DNA of 43,297 bases from an uncultured Bacteroidota bacterium (GCA_902523665.1 CABZAD010000009.1:1-43297); one strand, 5' to 3'. Shown: positions 16,419 to 25,296, counted from the stretch's first letter. The notes: generated from the sequence alone by a model not told the origin. A program made the numbers and translations.

Positions 16419-17107
16419 TGGTAAAATATAGTTTAGATAGTCTTTCTATTGATGATATAAATAAAGGAAAAATAATACTTGTAGATAAGCCTCTCAATTG
16501 GACTTCATTTGATGTTGTTAAATATATTCGTAATTATCTCCATCTTAAATTAAAAATAAAAAAAATCAAGGTTGGACATGCCGGGACACTAGATCCTTTA
16601 GCAACTGGGTTATTGATAATATGTATAGGGAGGCAGACAAAAAAAATTTCTGGATATCAAGACCTAGCTAAAACATATACTGGTAAATTTAAACTTGGTG
16701 AGACTACCTTATCTTATGATGCTGAGACAGATGTTATTGAAAAATTTGAGTTTAGACATATAACTATCAATGATTTAAAAGAATTAGCAAATGAATTTAT
16801 TGGTAATAGTATGCAAACACCACCAATATTTTCAGCAATTAAAAAAGATGGAAAGCGTTTATATAATTATGCAAGAGAAAATAAAGAAATTGAGATAGAC
16901 GAAAGAGAAATTTGTATTTATGATTTTAAAATTTTAGATTTTAATTCTCCGTACATTGAATTTAAAATTAAATGTTCTAAAGGGACCTATATTAGATCTA
17001 TTGCAAATGATTTTGGTAAAAGATTAAATTCAGGCTCTTATTTATATGAGTTGAGAAGAACTAAGATCGGAAGATTTTCTGTTCTTAATGCAATAGATAT
17101 TAAATAG
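16418..17107 (+). CDS. truB: tRNA pseudouridine-55 synthase
   Basis: A 229-residue TruB that isomerises U55 in the T-loop of tRNAs. The motif GHAGTLDPLATG contains the catalytic Asp59; LVDKPLNWTSFDVV (21-34), the KTYTGKFKLGETTLSYDAETD motif region and KCSKGTYIRSIANDFG are conserved family blocks. It is shorter than E. coli TruB because the C-terminal PUA domain is absent, as is common in Bacteroidota. Start ATG overlaps the DUF3098 stop by one base. A promoter box for pyrH follows after a 17-base gap. Assignment is secure. Confidence 0.96.
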   Translation: MVKYSLDSLSIDDINKGKIILVDKPLNWTSFDVVKYIRNYLHLKLKIKKIKVGHAGTLDPLATGLLIICIGRQTKKISGYQDLAKTYTGKFKLGETTLSYDAETDVIEKFEFRHITINDLKELANEFIGNSMQTPPIFSAIKKDGKRLYNYARENKEIEIDEREICIYDFKILDFNSPYIEFKIKCSKGTYIRSIANDFGKRLNSGSYLYELRRTKIGRFSVLNAIDIK

Positions 17108-17124
17108 ATTTTAAAACTAAATAT

Positions 17125-17132
17125 TATATTTG
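17125..17132 (+). promoter_or_regulatory. -7 promoter box (TATATTTG) for pyrH
   Basis: TATATTTG matches TAnnTTTG exactly and ends 15 bases before the pyrH ATG at 17148, the same geometry as the box before mrp. It overlaps the alternative TTG start at 17130 and so supports the ATG. It implies pyrH-frr-asnS can be transcribed separately from ftsX-truB. Confidence 0.5.
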
Positions 17133-17147
17133 TGTTATCCCTGTAAA

Positions 17148-17855
17148 ATGAGATATAACCGCATACTTTTAAAACTTAGTGGAGAGGCACTTCTTGGAAA
17201 TAACTCTTATGGTATTGATAATGAAAGACTTGTAGTTTATGCAGAAGAAATTAAGCAAATTCATGATCAAGGTATTGAAATTGCAATTGTAATCGGAGGT
17301 GGTAATATCTTCCGAGGCTTGACTGGTTCCAAAGAAGGCATAGATAGGGTCCAAGCTGATTATATGGGTATGTTAGCAACAGTTATTAATGGTCTTGCAC
17401 TACAGAATGCTCTTGAAAATATGAATATTCCAACCAGAATTCAATCAGCAATTAAAATGGAGTCTATTGCTGAGCCTTTTATAAAAAGAAAAGCTACTAG
17501 ACACCTAGAAAAAGGTCGTGTTGTAATTTTTGCATCAGGAACTGGTAACCCATTTTTTACTACTGACTCAGCTGCTGTTTTAAGAGCAATTGAAATAAAT
17601 GCAGAGGTTATATTAAAAGGCACTAGAGTCGACGGAATATATAATGAAGATCCAGAAAAAAATAAAGAGGCAATCAAATTTGATAATATTTCATTTGAGG
17701 AAACAATTAAAAAAGGTTTAAAAATAATGGATACAACAGCATTTACATTAAGTAAAGAGAATGAACTACCAATAATTGTATTTGACATGAATATAAAAGG
17801 AAATTTAACAAAAGTTGTAATGGGAGAAAAAATTGGAACTAAAGTTTCTAAATAA
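17148..17855 (+). CDS. pyrH: UMP kinase
   Basis: A 235-residue amino-acid-kinase-fold UMP kinase phosphorylating UMP to UDP with ATP. Conserved blocks include LLKLSGEAL (N-terminal Lys-containing motif), [11 protein letters not shown] (residues 47-57), [35 protein letters not shown] and the [14 protein letters not shown] nucleotide region. Start ATG 17148 ([10 protein letters not shown]) agrees with the family; an upstream TTG at 17130 would overlap the promoter box. It is followed eight bases later by frr, the common pyrH-frr pairing. Bacterial UMP kinases are hexameric and allosterically regulated by GTP and UTP, which cannot be judged here. Function is secure. Confidence 0.96.
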   Translation: MRYNRILLKLSGEALLGNNSYGIDNERLVVYAEEIKQIHDQGIEIAIVIGGGNIFRGLTGSKEGIDRVQADYMGMLATVINGLALQNALENMNIPTRIQSAIKMESIAEPFIKRKATRHLEKGRVVIFASGTGNPFFTTDSAAVLRAIEINAEVILKGTRVDGIYNEDPEKNKEAIKFDNISFEETIKKGLKIMDTTAFTLSKENELPIIVFDMNIKGNLTKVVMGEKIGTKVSK

Positions 17856-17863
17856 TTTGCAAC

Positions 17864-18415
17864 ATGGAAAATAATCAAGAAATAATTGAAAATGCAGAGC
17901 TAAATATGATGGCTGCTATAAATCACTTAGAGACAGAATTAGCTAAGATAAGAGCTGGTAAAGCAAACCCAATTATGCTGAAAGGTGTGTCAGTCGAATA
18001 TTATGGAAATATGACACCATTAAATCAAGTTGCATCTATAAGCACTCCAAATGCCCAAACAATAAGTATTCAACCATGGGAAAAAGATTTACTTGATGAA
18101 ATTGAAAAAAGTATTATGAACTCAAATTTGGGATTAAATCCTGTAAATAATGGTGAATCATTACTAATCAATATTCCACCCCTTACAGAAGAAAGAAGAA
18201 TGGAGCTCACTAAATTAGCAAAATCAGAATCTGAATCTGCCAAAGTCAGTGTTAGGAATACAAGGAAAGATGCTAATAATAAGATAAAGGGACTTGATAT
18301 ATCCGACGATTTAAAGTCTAATCTTGAAATAGATTCTCAAGAGTTAACTGATAAGTACATTAAAAAAGTTGATGAAATGTTTACTCTAAAAGAGAAGGAT
18401 ATTCTCACTTTATAG
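17864..18415 (+). CDS. frr: Ribosome recycling factor
   Basis: A 183-residue protein, close to the standard 185, with the RRF signature: the N-terminal helix leading to ELAKIRAGKANP, the domain-II region VEYYGNMTPLNQVASIS and IQPWEKDLLDEIEKSI, then ERRMELTKLAKSESESAKVSVRNTRKDA and the C-terminal helical tail. With EF-G it splits post-termination ribosomes. The gene lies eight bases after pyrH and three bases before the asnS start, so pyrH, frr and asnS probably form one operon. Assignment is secure. Confidence 0.97.
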   Translation: MENNQEIIENAELNMMAAINHLETELAKIRAGKANPIMLKGVSVEYYGNMTPLNQVASISTPNAQTISIQPWEKDLLDEIEKSIMNSNLGLNPVNNGESLLINIPPLTEERRMELTKLAKSESESAKVSVRNTRKDANNKIKGLDISDDLKSNLEIDSQELTDKYIKKVDEMFTLKEKDILTL

Positions 18416-18418
18416 CAT

Positions 18419-19843
18419 ATGAACTTAGTAAAAATAAAAGATATTTATAACTCCCCGAATTACAATACTCAAATTGCTGTAGCTGGTTGGGTTCGTGCTT
18501 TTAGAGGAAATCGATTTATTGAACTTAACGACGGCTCAACTATTGAAAATATTCAATGTGTAATTTCTGACTCAAATAAACAAAACGAAGTTTATAAAAA
18601 AATTAATGTAGGTTCCTCAGTAAAAATTAAGGGTAATTTAATTGAAAGTATTGGAAAAGGTCAAAGTTTTGAAGTTGAGATTTTAAATTTAGAAATCCTT
18701 GGAGAGTCAGACCCTGAAAAATATCCAATTCAACCAAAGATACATAGCTTTGAGTTTCTTAGGGAACAAGCACATTTAAGAATAAGGACTTCAACATTTA
18801 GTGCCGTGATGAGGATTAGATCAAGACTTGCATATGGAGTTCATAAATTTTTTAATGAGAGAGGATTTAATTACATACATACTCCAATTATTACATCTAG
18901 TGATGCCGAGGGTGCTGGTGAAATGTTTCAGGTAACAACCTTAAATAACACTCAAGTTGATAAAAAGAATTTAGATTATACAGAAGATTTTTTCGGAAAA
19001 AAAACTAGCCTAACAGTATCTGGCCAATTGGAAGCTGAGACCTATGCACTAGGACTAGGTAACGTATATACTTTTGGCCCTACATTTAGAGCTGAAAATT
19101 CAAATACTTCAAGACATGCCTCAGAATTTTGGATGATTGAACCTGAAATGGCGTTTTATGACCTTACTGATAATATGGATTTAGCTGAATCATTCTTAAA
19201 ATATATTCTTGAATTTATAATGAATTCATGTAAAGAAGATATTGAATTTCTTGATGAAAGACTGTTCAAAGAACAAAGTCAAAAACCAAAAAATGAGAGG
19301 GACGATATGACCCTTCTAGAAAAAATTAAGTTCACTATTAAGAATGAATTTGTAAGAATATCATATTCTGATGCTTTTGGAATTCTTAAAAACTCAAACT
19401 ATAATAAAAAGAAGAAATTTAATTTTTTAATAGATCAATGGGGTTGTGATTTTCAAAGTGAACACGAAAGGTTTCTTGTTGAGAAACATTTTAAATCTCC
19501 GGTAATTATATATGACTATCCATCAAGAATAAAGGCATTTTATATGAGGCTGAATGATGATAAAAAAACTGTTAGAGCAATGGATGTTTTGTTTCCAGGA
19601 ATTGGTGAAATTATTGGAGGATCTCAAAGAGAAGAAAGGCTAGATATCCTTTTGAAAAGGATGAATGAAATGGGTATTGATCAAAAAGAATTGTGGTGGT
19701 ATATAGACCTGAGAAAATATGGGACAGTTCCACACAGCGGTTTTGGTCTTGGGTTTGAAAGACTAATTATGTTTTGTACTGGAATGCATAATATTAGGGA
19801 TGTAATACCTTATCCTAGAACACCAAAAAATGCTTCATTCTAA
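18419..19843 (+). CDS. asnS: Asparaginyl-tRNA synthetase
   Basis: A 474-residue class IIb synthetase. The N-terminal OB-fold anticodon domain (about 1-110) starts with VAGWVRAFRGNRFIELNDGS. The catalytic core has GEMFQVTT, the Q-L-E-A-E-T-Y-A-L-G-L segment, motif 2 FGPTFRAENSNTSRH and motif 3 GFGLGFERLIMFCTGMHNIRDVIPYPRTP. The R-D-V-I-P-Y-P-R end together with the motif-2 neighbourhood supports AsnRS over AspRS. A direct AsnRS means the organism does not rely only on Gat amidotransferase for Asn-tRNA. It follows frr by three bases and precedes rpoN by 46. Assignment is strong. Confidence 0.96.
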   Translation: MNLVKIKDIYNSPNYNTQIAVAGWVRAFRGNRFIELNDGSTIENIQCVISDSNKQNEVYKKINVGSSVKIKGNLIESIGKGQSFEVEILNLEILGESDPEKYPIQPKIHSFEFLREQAHLRIRTSTFSAVMRIRSRLAYGVHKFFNERGFNYIHTPIITSSDAEGAGEMFQVTTLNNTQVDKKNLDYTEDFFGKKTSLTVSGQLEAETYALGLGNVYTFGPTFRAENSNTSRHASEFWMIEPEMAFYDLTDNMDLAESFLKYILEFIMNSCKEDIEFLDERLFKEQSQKPKNERDDMTLLEKIKFTIKNEFVRISYSDAFGILKNSNYNKKKKFNFLIDQWGCDFQSEHERFLVEKHFKSPVIIYDYPSRIKAFYMRLNDDKKTVRAMDVLFPGIGEIIGGSQREERLDILLKRMNEMGIDQKELWWYIDLRKYGTVPHSGFGLGFERLIMFCTGMHNIRDVIPYPRTPKNASF

Positions 19844-19844
19844 T

Positions 19845-19858
19845 AAGAATTAATTCTT
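19845..19858. other. 14-bp perfect palindrome between asnS and rpoN
   Basis: AAGAATTAATTCTT is a perfect inverted repeat in the 46-base gap, starting one base after the asnS stop TAA. As RNA it would need a loop of at least three, leaving a weak AU-rich stem, and a short T tract (TTTT) follows. It could be a weak terminator/attenuator or a dimeric-protein operator, or chance in AT-rich DNA. Confidence 0.3.
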
Positions 19859-19889
19859 TTCTTACTTTTGTTAAGTATTTGCAAACAAT

Positions 19890-21314
19890 ATGCTTAATCA
19901 AAAACTACAATTAAAGTTAACACAAAAGCTTTCACCTCAGCAAATTCAACTAATGAAACTGATTCAAATGACTACGACTGAATTAGAACAAAAAGTAAAG
20001 AATGAAATTGAGGAGAATCCAGCACTTGAACATGGAAGTGATTTATTAGAAGATGATCCTAGCGAATTTGATACAGACATACAGAGTGAAGATATTAACG
20101 TTGATGACTATCTTTCTAATGATAATGATGATATTAGTCAAAATTTTTATTCAACTAATGAAGAGAATTATAATTTTCAAACAAAATCATCACCTAGCTT
20201 TCATCAATATTTGGATAATCAATCTAGAAACTTAATTTTAAGTGATAAAGAAAAACCATTATGTGAATTTTTGATTGGCAGTATCGATGAGAGTGGTTAT
20301 TTAAGAAGAGAAATTGACGATATAATTGATGATTTAGCTTTTACTCAAAATATTACAACTACAAAAAATGATATTTTATCTGTTCTTAAAAAAATTCAGG
20401 ACCTAGACCCTCCAGGAGTTGGCGCTAGATCCCTTCAAGAATGTCTTTTGATTCAGCTTAATAAGAAAATAAATCATAAAGGACCTATTTTTAATTCTAT
20501 AAAAATAATTGAATCAGAATTTGAATTATTCTCCAAGAAAAAATTTTCAAAGCTTACTGAGAAGTTAAATCTATCTGATAATGACTTAAAAGCTGCGATA
20601 AAAGAAATTTCAAAATTGAATCCTAAACCAGGTGGATCTATTACAAGTGAATTTTCAAATAATACTATAATTCCTGATTTTATATTGAAAATTCAGGATG
20701 GAAAACTTGTCGTTGAATTAAATAAACGAAACTCACCAGAGTTAAGGCTCTCAAATTCTTATAAAGATATATTAGAAGGATATAAAAATGACCCTAATAA
20801 ATCAAAATCACAGAATCAAGCTGTACAATTTTTAAAACAAAAATTAGATTCAGCAAAATGGTTTATAGAGGCTGTTGAACAAAGATATCAAACACTATTT
20901 CAAACAGTAAATGCAATTGTAACTTTTCAAAATAATTATTTTTTATCAGGAGAAGAATCTGATTTAAAACCAATGATTCTAAAAGATATAGCCGAAAAAA
21001 TTAATATGGATATATCAACAGTTTCTAGAGTTGCCAATAGTAAGTATATTGACACACCCTATGGAATTAAATTATTAAAAAGTTATTTTTCTGAAGGAAT
21101 GATGAATAATGACGGTGATGAAATATCAACTATAGAAATTAAGAAGACATTAAAACTAATTATTGAAAGTGAAAATAAGGCAAAGCCTCTTTCAGACATA
21201 GAATTATCAGAGGTTTTATTAAACAAAGGGTATAAAGTTGCAAGAAGAACAGTTTCTAAATACAGAGAACAACTTGATATTCCAGTTGCAAGACTAAGAA
21301 AAGAGCTACAATAA
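19890..21314 (+). CDS. rpoN: RNA polymerase sigma-54 factor
   Basis: A 474-residue sigma-54. Region I is the Gln/Leu-rich N-terminus (LKLTQKLSPQQIQLMKLIQM), region II an acidic stretch (about 50-90), and region III contains the core-binding and DNA-crosslinking segments, including DLDPPGVGARSLQECLLIQL. The C-terminal RpoN box ARRTVSKYRE (451-460) contacts the -24 promoter element. It lets core polymerase recognise -24/-12 promoters and requires an AAA+ enhancer-binding activator, none of which is encoded here. The 3' end overlaps the convergent barrel gene by nine bases. Assignment is certain. Confidence 0.97.
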   Translation: MLNQKLQLKLTQKLSPQQIQLMKLIQMTTTELEQKVKNEIEENPALEHGSDLLEDDPSEFDTDIQSEDINVDDYLSNDNDDISQNFYSTNEENYNFQTKSSPSFHQYLDNQSRNLILSDKEKPLCEFLIGSIDESGYLRREIDDIIDDLAFTQNITTTKNDILSVLKKIQDLDPPGVGARSLQECLLIQLNKKINHKGPIFNSIKIIESEFELFSKKKFSKLTEKLNLSDNDLKAAIKEISKLNPKPGGSITSEFSNNTIIPDFILKIQDGKLVVELNKRNSPELRLSNSYKDILEGYKNDPNKSKSQNQAVQFLKQKLDSAKWFIEAVEQRYQTLFQTVNAIVTFQNNYFLSGEESDLKPMILKDIAEKINMDISTVSRVANSKYIDTPYGIKLLKSYFSEGMMNNDGDEISTIEIKKTLKLIIESENKAKPLSDIELSEVLLNKGYKVARRTVSKYREQLDIPVARLRKELQ

Positions 21315-22001
21315 ATAAAAGACAAGTCCTAACCTAAAAAAGCTAATATTTAAATTTTCTCCATTAGTGGTCTTTTTATTTTTTAATAAAGGATTTAAAT
21401 CATATTCCAATGAAATATTCCAAGAATTATATCCAGCATTTATATAAATTGAGGTTGTCCAATCTTCTACATCATCAATAGTAATTTCAGATCCATATGA
21501 TGGGTTTGAATAAAGTGGGAAATTTTTCTTAAGTTTAAATCCAGAATAAATTCTCCAAAATTTATACTCATCTATTGAAGACTTTCTCCATCTATATTCA
21601 AGAGGAAGTACTAAAGAAGAAAAAGAGATTTTATTTTTAGATTCGAGAAACCTGCTTACAACGATCCTATAATCAATATCACTATTAGATTCTATAGGTT
21701 GAATATTGGAAGCAAAAAAATTTCTTTCGTATCCAAAACCAATACCAATTGCTTTTGTAGAATTATTATTTAGGGGGAGGTCTCTAATAAAACCAAATTG
21801 AAAATTTCCTGAAAAACCATTTTGTTTAAAATTTTCAATAGGTTCTGTTTGAATAAAATAACTTGACCCAAAATAGAATTGGTCTTCTCTATAAGAGTCT
21901 TCCTTTATATCCAACTGGGTAAAAGTTAATTGAGTGAAGAATAACAGAAAAAAAAGTAGAAAAAACCTTTTTCTAATTAAAATTTTGAGTGTAGTCTCCA
22001 A
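21306..22001 (-). CDS. Putative outer-membrane beta-barrel (porin-family) protein
   Basis: About 231 residues. A basic, very hydrophobic N-terminus (RKRFFLLFFLLFFTQLTFTQ) reads as a signal peptide with cleavage around residues 26-28. The rest has alternating hydrophobic/aromatic residues and repeated short strands ending in a C-terminal FFRLGLVFYLL with a terminal hydrophobic residue, consistent with a small beta-barrel of the OMP_b-brl_2 sort. No ATG precedes the signal peptide; the best start is TTG 22001, overlapping the upstream exbD by 29 bases. It is the last gene of the TolQ-ExbD-ExbD cluster, where such barrel proteins are common in Flavobacteriia. Barrel nature is an inference from composition; function unknown. 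Confidence 0.65.
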   Translation of the reverse strand: METTLKILIRKRFFLLFFLLFFTQLTFTQLDIKEDSYREDQFYFGSSYFIQTEPIENFKQNGFSGNFQFGFIRDLPLNNNSTKAIGIGFGYERNFFASNIQPIESNSDIDYRIVVSRFLESKNKISFSSLVLPLEYRWRKSSIDEYKFWRIYSGFKLKKNFPLYSNPSYGSEITIDDVEDWTTSIYINAGYNSWNISLEYDLNPLLKNKKTTNGENLNISFFRLGLVFYLL

Positions 22002-22455
22002 CTCTAGTTGTGTAGTTTAGCTTTAAAGCATTAACTTTTCGGAGTTCTTGCTTTATATCACTGATGATACCCATCTTTGTGTCACTATCAACTTTTAGTG
22101 CGGTAGTTAGAACATTTTGAAGTTCTTGACGCTTTGCAGCTCTTTCAGCGAGAACAAATGCTCCAACTTCCTCTACAGATCCAAACTTGTCATTTAATTG
22201 AATTCTAGCCTGAGTACCATAGGTGTCAACATATCTACTTGATGGCTTTCCAGCATATATATATATAACTCTATCTTTTTTATCTAATTTTTGAACTTGA
22301 TCAGCAGCAGGCAGAGTGTTTTGTACCATTAAGGTACTATCACGCATGACAGTTGCAACCATAAAGAAGAACAATAACATGAAAACAATATCAGGCAACG
22401 AGGCAGTTGATATTGCAGGTAAATCTCCACTTTTCTTTTTATTAAATTTTGCCAT
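21973..22455 (-). CDS. ExbD/TolR-family biopolymer transport protein
   Basis: A 160-residue protein with one N-terminal membrane helix (about 20-40) containing LPDIVFMLLFFFMVATVM; the conserved Asp in that helix is the proton-relay residue of ExbD/TolR. The rest is periplasmic, with the K-V-D-S-D-T-K-M-G-I segment and a C-terminal helix typical of the family's periplasmic domain. It would join the TolQ/ExbB-type channel to couple the proton gradient to TonB or envelope processes. It follows the other exbD gene with two bases between, so both are translated together and may form a mixed complex. Family certain, partner specificity unknown. Confidence 0.9.
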   Translation of the reverse strand: MAKFNKKKSGDLPAISTASLPDIVFMLLFFFMVATVMRDSTLMVQNTLPAADQVQKLDKKDRVIYIYAGKPSSRYVDTYGTQARIQLNDKFGSVEEVGAFVLAERAAKRQELQNVLTTALKVDSDTKMGIISDIKQELRKVNALKLNYTTRVGDYTQNFN

Positions 22456-22457
22456 TA

Positions 22458-23081
22458 TTAATTTACTTTACTTGGTTCAGCCTCAGATAATTTTTGAGGA
22501 TATAATTGTTTTACTACATCTAACTTTTCTTTTAAGCTAGCTTTATCATCAGCAGATGTTCTCGGATCACTGTATATTAAATCAGCTTCGACATAAGAAA
22601 TTCCTAGGTTTGGATTTAACCTAGAAAATTCTCTATTCCTAAGCTCATTATAAGCAGCAACAAGCTCATTTTGAACTGCTATGTATATCTTATATTCAGT
22701 TTCCCTATCATTTTTTAATGATATAATTGCTTTATCAGGATTATCAGATGATCTAGGATTTCTTTCACCTTGACAATAATCACATGCTTCTTCACCAGAG
22801 CCACCACCATTATCAAGAAAATCAACAGCAAGACTTCTCAAATCTTTAATATCTGTCAATGATTCCTCAACTAATAATTGATTATTCTTATTTACGACAA
22901 CTGTAAAAATATTTTTTTCTCTAATGATGGGTGGATCAATTTGGTCTTCCATTGGAGGAAGCTTTCTATTTATACCGCTATCAGTTTCAATAGTCGTCGT
23001 TACTAGAAAGAAAATCAAAAGCAGAAAGGCTATATCCGCCATTGATCCTGCATTAACTTCTGGGGCTTTTCTTTTGGCCAT
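22458..23081 (-). CDS. ExbD/TolR-family protein with periplasmic CxxC loop
   Basis: A 207-residue ExbD. The single N-terminal helix is SMADIAFLLLIFFLVTT, with the conserved Asp. The periplasmic domain carries an insertion with a glycine-rich stretch, a C-D-Y-C (CxxC) and then SSDNPDKAIISL, beyond which the standard periplasmic fold resumes. Two cysteines three apart in an exported domain could form a disulfide or hold a metal. From memory this loop is shared by many Flavobacteriia ExbD proteins. The C-terminus is long and lysine/glutamate-rich. It sits three bases after the small membrane gene and two before the second exbD. Family certain; role of the loop unknown. Confidence 0.9.
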   Translation of the reverse strand: MAKRKAPEVNAGSMADIAFLLLIFFLVTTTIETDSGINRKLPPMEDQIDPPIIREKNIFTVVVNKNNQLLVEESLTDIKDLRSLAVDFLDNGGGSGEEACDYCQGERNPRSSDNPDKAIISLKNDRETEYKIYIAVQNELVAAYNELRNREFSRLNPNLGISYVEADLIYSDPRTSADDKASLKEKLDVVKQLYPQKLSEAEPSKVN

Positions 23082-23084
23082 AAC

Positions 23085-23534
23085 CTATTTTTTAAATATT
23101 TTTTTTGTACCTGGAAAAACCATTAAAAAAACAGCAATAATTGTTAAAATAAAGAATACATTAATGCCTGTGCCAACCAATCTTGAGCCTAATGCAGAAA
23201 GAACTTTTCCGTCTCTCATAGGAGTTTCTATCCCGTTTGAGAGTAAAAAGCCAACAAGAACAACCATAAGGAATAGGCCAGTAGACTTCATTGCATTTTT
23301 CATTTTAGTTTTGTCTTTAACTATTCCTCTCAAGGAAAAGGTTAAAGTAACTAACACAGCAATAAATAGTACAATTTGACTAAGTAAAATTATTGGTGTA
23401 ATTATGCCATAATCACCGGAAGCAGCAGACATTTTTATACTATCATCACCTGTAAAAAACACTAATGATAAGAATATCAGACCTAGTACTCCAAGGGCTA
23501 TACACCCAATTTTAGTTAATTTTTCTAAATTCAT
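23085..23534 (-). CDS. Small membrane protein of the TolQ/ExbD cluster
   Basis: A 149-residue protein with four predicted membrane segments (about 6-25, 46-66, 85-105 and 122-141) and a short polar loop SAASGDYGIITPI after the first. I do not recognise a named domain. It lies between the MotA/TolQ-type channel gene and the two exbD genes with gaps of six and three bases, and a small membrane protein in this position is frequent in Flavobacteriia. It may be an accessory subunit of the proton-channel complex, which is inferred from context only. Confidence 0.6.
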   Translation of the reverse strand: MNLEKLTKIGCIALGVLGLIFLSLVFFTGDDSIKMSAASGDYGIITPIILLSQIVLFIAVLVTLTFSLRGIVKDKTKMKNAMKSTGLFLMVVLVGFLLSNGIETPMRDGKVLSALGSRLVGTGINVFFILTIIAVFLMVFPGTKKIFKK

Positions 23535-23540
23535 AATAAT

Positions 23541-24320
23541 TTATTTTTTTTGCGTAGAAAGAATATCGATTAAAGTAATTGATGCATCTTCCATATCATT
23601 AACTATTGAATCAATTTTCGCAACTATGTAGTTATAAAAAACTTGAAGTATAATTGCTACTATAAGACCAAATACAGTTGTTAATAAGGCAATTTTAATA
23701 CCACCTGCTACAAGTGAAGGTTGCATATCTCCAGCTGCTTCAATTCGATCAAATGCGTTAATCATTCCAATAACGGTTCCCATGAAGCCAAGCATTGGTG
23801 CCAATGCAATAAATAAAGATATCCATGAAACATTTTTTTCAAGTTGACCCATTTGCACACCACCATAAGATATTACTGCTTTCTCTGCGCTTTCAACTCC
23901 ATCTTTTGCTCTATCTAGTCCTTGATAAAATATTGAAGCAACTGGACCTTTAGTATTTCTACAAACTTCTTTTGCAGCATCAACACCACCTGATTTAAGT
24001 GCTTCTTCAACATCATCTGTAAGCTTATTAGAATTTGTTGTTGATAGGTTAAGGTAAATTATTCTTTCAATTGAAATAGCTAATCCTAAAATTAAACATA
24101 TAAGAACAATTCCCATAAAACCAGGACCACCTTCAATAAAACGTTTCTTTAATTCTTGTGTAAAACCAGCTGAGGCATCGTCTGAAGACTCCATCATTGG
24201 TTCATCTTGTGAATCCTGAACAGTAACTACACTGTTAATTGTAGTTGAAGCAAAAGCATAGTTTGTAAAAGTTGTGCCTACAATTACAGAAAGAATTAAG
24301 GCAAATAATATTTTTTTCAT
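23541..24320 (-). CDS. MotA/TolQ/ExbB-family proton channel protein
   Basis: A 259-residue protein. A signal-like N-terminal helix (1-25) precedes an acidic, Asp/Glu-rich extracytoplasmic segment (QDSQDEPMMESSDDAS). Three further membrane segments follow: GFMGIVLICLILGLAISIER, the region around SWISLFIALAPMLGFMGTVIGM, and GGIKIALLTTVFGLIVAIILQVFYNYIV, which are the conserved ExbB/TolQ helices containing the pore-lining Thr/Gly pattern. With the ExbD proteins it uses the proton motive force to drive TonB-dependent uptake or envelope functions. First gene of a five-gene cluster on the minus strand. Family certain; which process it energises is unknown. Confidence 0.93.
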   Translation of the reverse strand: MKKILFALILSVIVGTTFTNYAFASTTINSVVTVQDSQDEPMMESSDDASAGFTQELKKRFIEGGPGFMGIVLICLILGLAISIERIIYLNLSTTNSNKLTDDVEEALKSGGVDAAKEVCRNTKGPVASIFYQGLDRAKDGVESAEKAVISYGGVQMGQLEKNVSWISLFIALAPMLGFMGTVIGMINAFDRIEAAGDMQPSLVAGGIKIALLTTVFGLIVAIILQVFYNYIVAKIDSIVNDMEDASITLIDILSTQKK

Positions 24321-24432
24321 TTTTATAGTATTTTCAATAATTGAGAATCGAAAGATATAAAAATTATTATTTGATTCAAATTTTTTTTATTGATACATTT
24401 TTTAAATAAATTGAATTTTAATAATATCAATT

Positions 24433-25293
24433 ATGAAAAATAAAATTATAATATTTACTTTTTTTTATAGTGTTAATTTATTCAGTCAAGATATTCCTGC
24501 AAAATGGGAAGAATTAACTGCCTCTGATTGGTTACAAGCACTGGAAAAGTCTAATAAAACATGCATACTACCTCTGGGAATATTAGAAAAACACGGTCCT
24601 GGTGTCCCAATAGGCTCTGACTTAATTAGAGTTAGAAATTGGGCTTCAAAAGCAACAGAGGCAGAATATGCTGTTATATTCCCAGATTATTTTGTTGGAC
24701 AAATAAATGAAGCTAGGCATGAATACGGTACATTTTCATTACCAAATAAATTAGTGATGGAATTACTGGAAGAAACTACTAAAGAAATTGCAAGAAATGG
24801 ATTTGACAAAATAATTATTATCAATGGTCATGGAGGTAATCCTCAAATGATTAGATATTTTGTTCAAAATCAATTAAATGAAAAAAAAGATTATGCTGTA
24901 TACTTCTTTGAGCCTGATTTTACAGAAGAGATAAAGAATGAAATAATTTCGGTAAGAAAGACCGATCCTTCAAAAGATCAACATGCCGGTGAGAGAGAAG
25001 CCTCTGAGATACTATATTTAAGACCTGATTTAGTGAAATTAGACAGGGGTAATAATGAGTCAGGAGAAAATCTCAAAAGATTAGATCTTTCAAGTAATTT
25101 ATATACAGGAATTTGGTGGTATTCATCATACCCAAATCATTATGCAGGTGATCAATCTTTTGGATCAAATAGATTAGGTAAGATTATTACTGACAATACT
25201 GTTTCTTATCTGGTTGATGCAATTAGAGAGGTCAAAAATGATACAGTGACTATTAAAATGCAGAATAAATTTTTTGATGAGGTAAAGCAATAA
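24433..25293 (+). CDS. Exported creatininase-family amidohydrolase
   Basis: A 286-residue protein with an N-terminal signal peptide (hydrophobic 4-18, cleavage near Gln19). The remainder matches the creatininase/ArfB-like metallo-amidohydrolase family: LGILEKHGPGVPIGSD contains Glu52, His54 and Asp63, NGHGGN contains His133, and DQHAGEREAS provides the Glu ligand; together these are the expected two-metal ligands. The substrate of this member cannot be told: family members act on creatinine, formamidopyrimidines and cyclic or lactam compounds. A signal peptide is unusual for the family, most of whose characterised members are cytoplasmic. It faces away from the divergent TolQ cluster and converges on the PqaA-like gene with a three-base gap. 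Confidence 0.85.
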   Translation: MKNKIIIFTFFYSVNLFSQDIPAKWEELTASDWLQALEKSNKTCILPLGILEKHGPGVPIGSDLIRVRNWASKATEAEYAVIFPDYFVGQINEARHEYGTFSLPNKLVMELLEETTKEIARNGFDKIIIINGHGGNPQMIRYFVQNQLNEKKDYAVYFFEPDFTEEIKNEIISVRKTDPSKDQHAGEREASEILYLRPDLVKLDRGNNESGENLKRLDLSSNLYTGIWWYSSYPNHYAGDQSFGSNRLGKIITDNTVSYLVDAIREVKNDTVTIKMQNKFFDEVKQ

Positions 25294-25296
25294 AGT

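Noticed and set aside
17853..17863. TAATTTG at the end of pyrH as an internal promoter for frr
   Set aside because: One base short of the consensus and it overlaps the pyrH stop; frr more likely reads through from pyrH.
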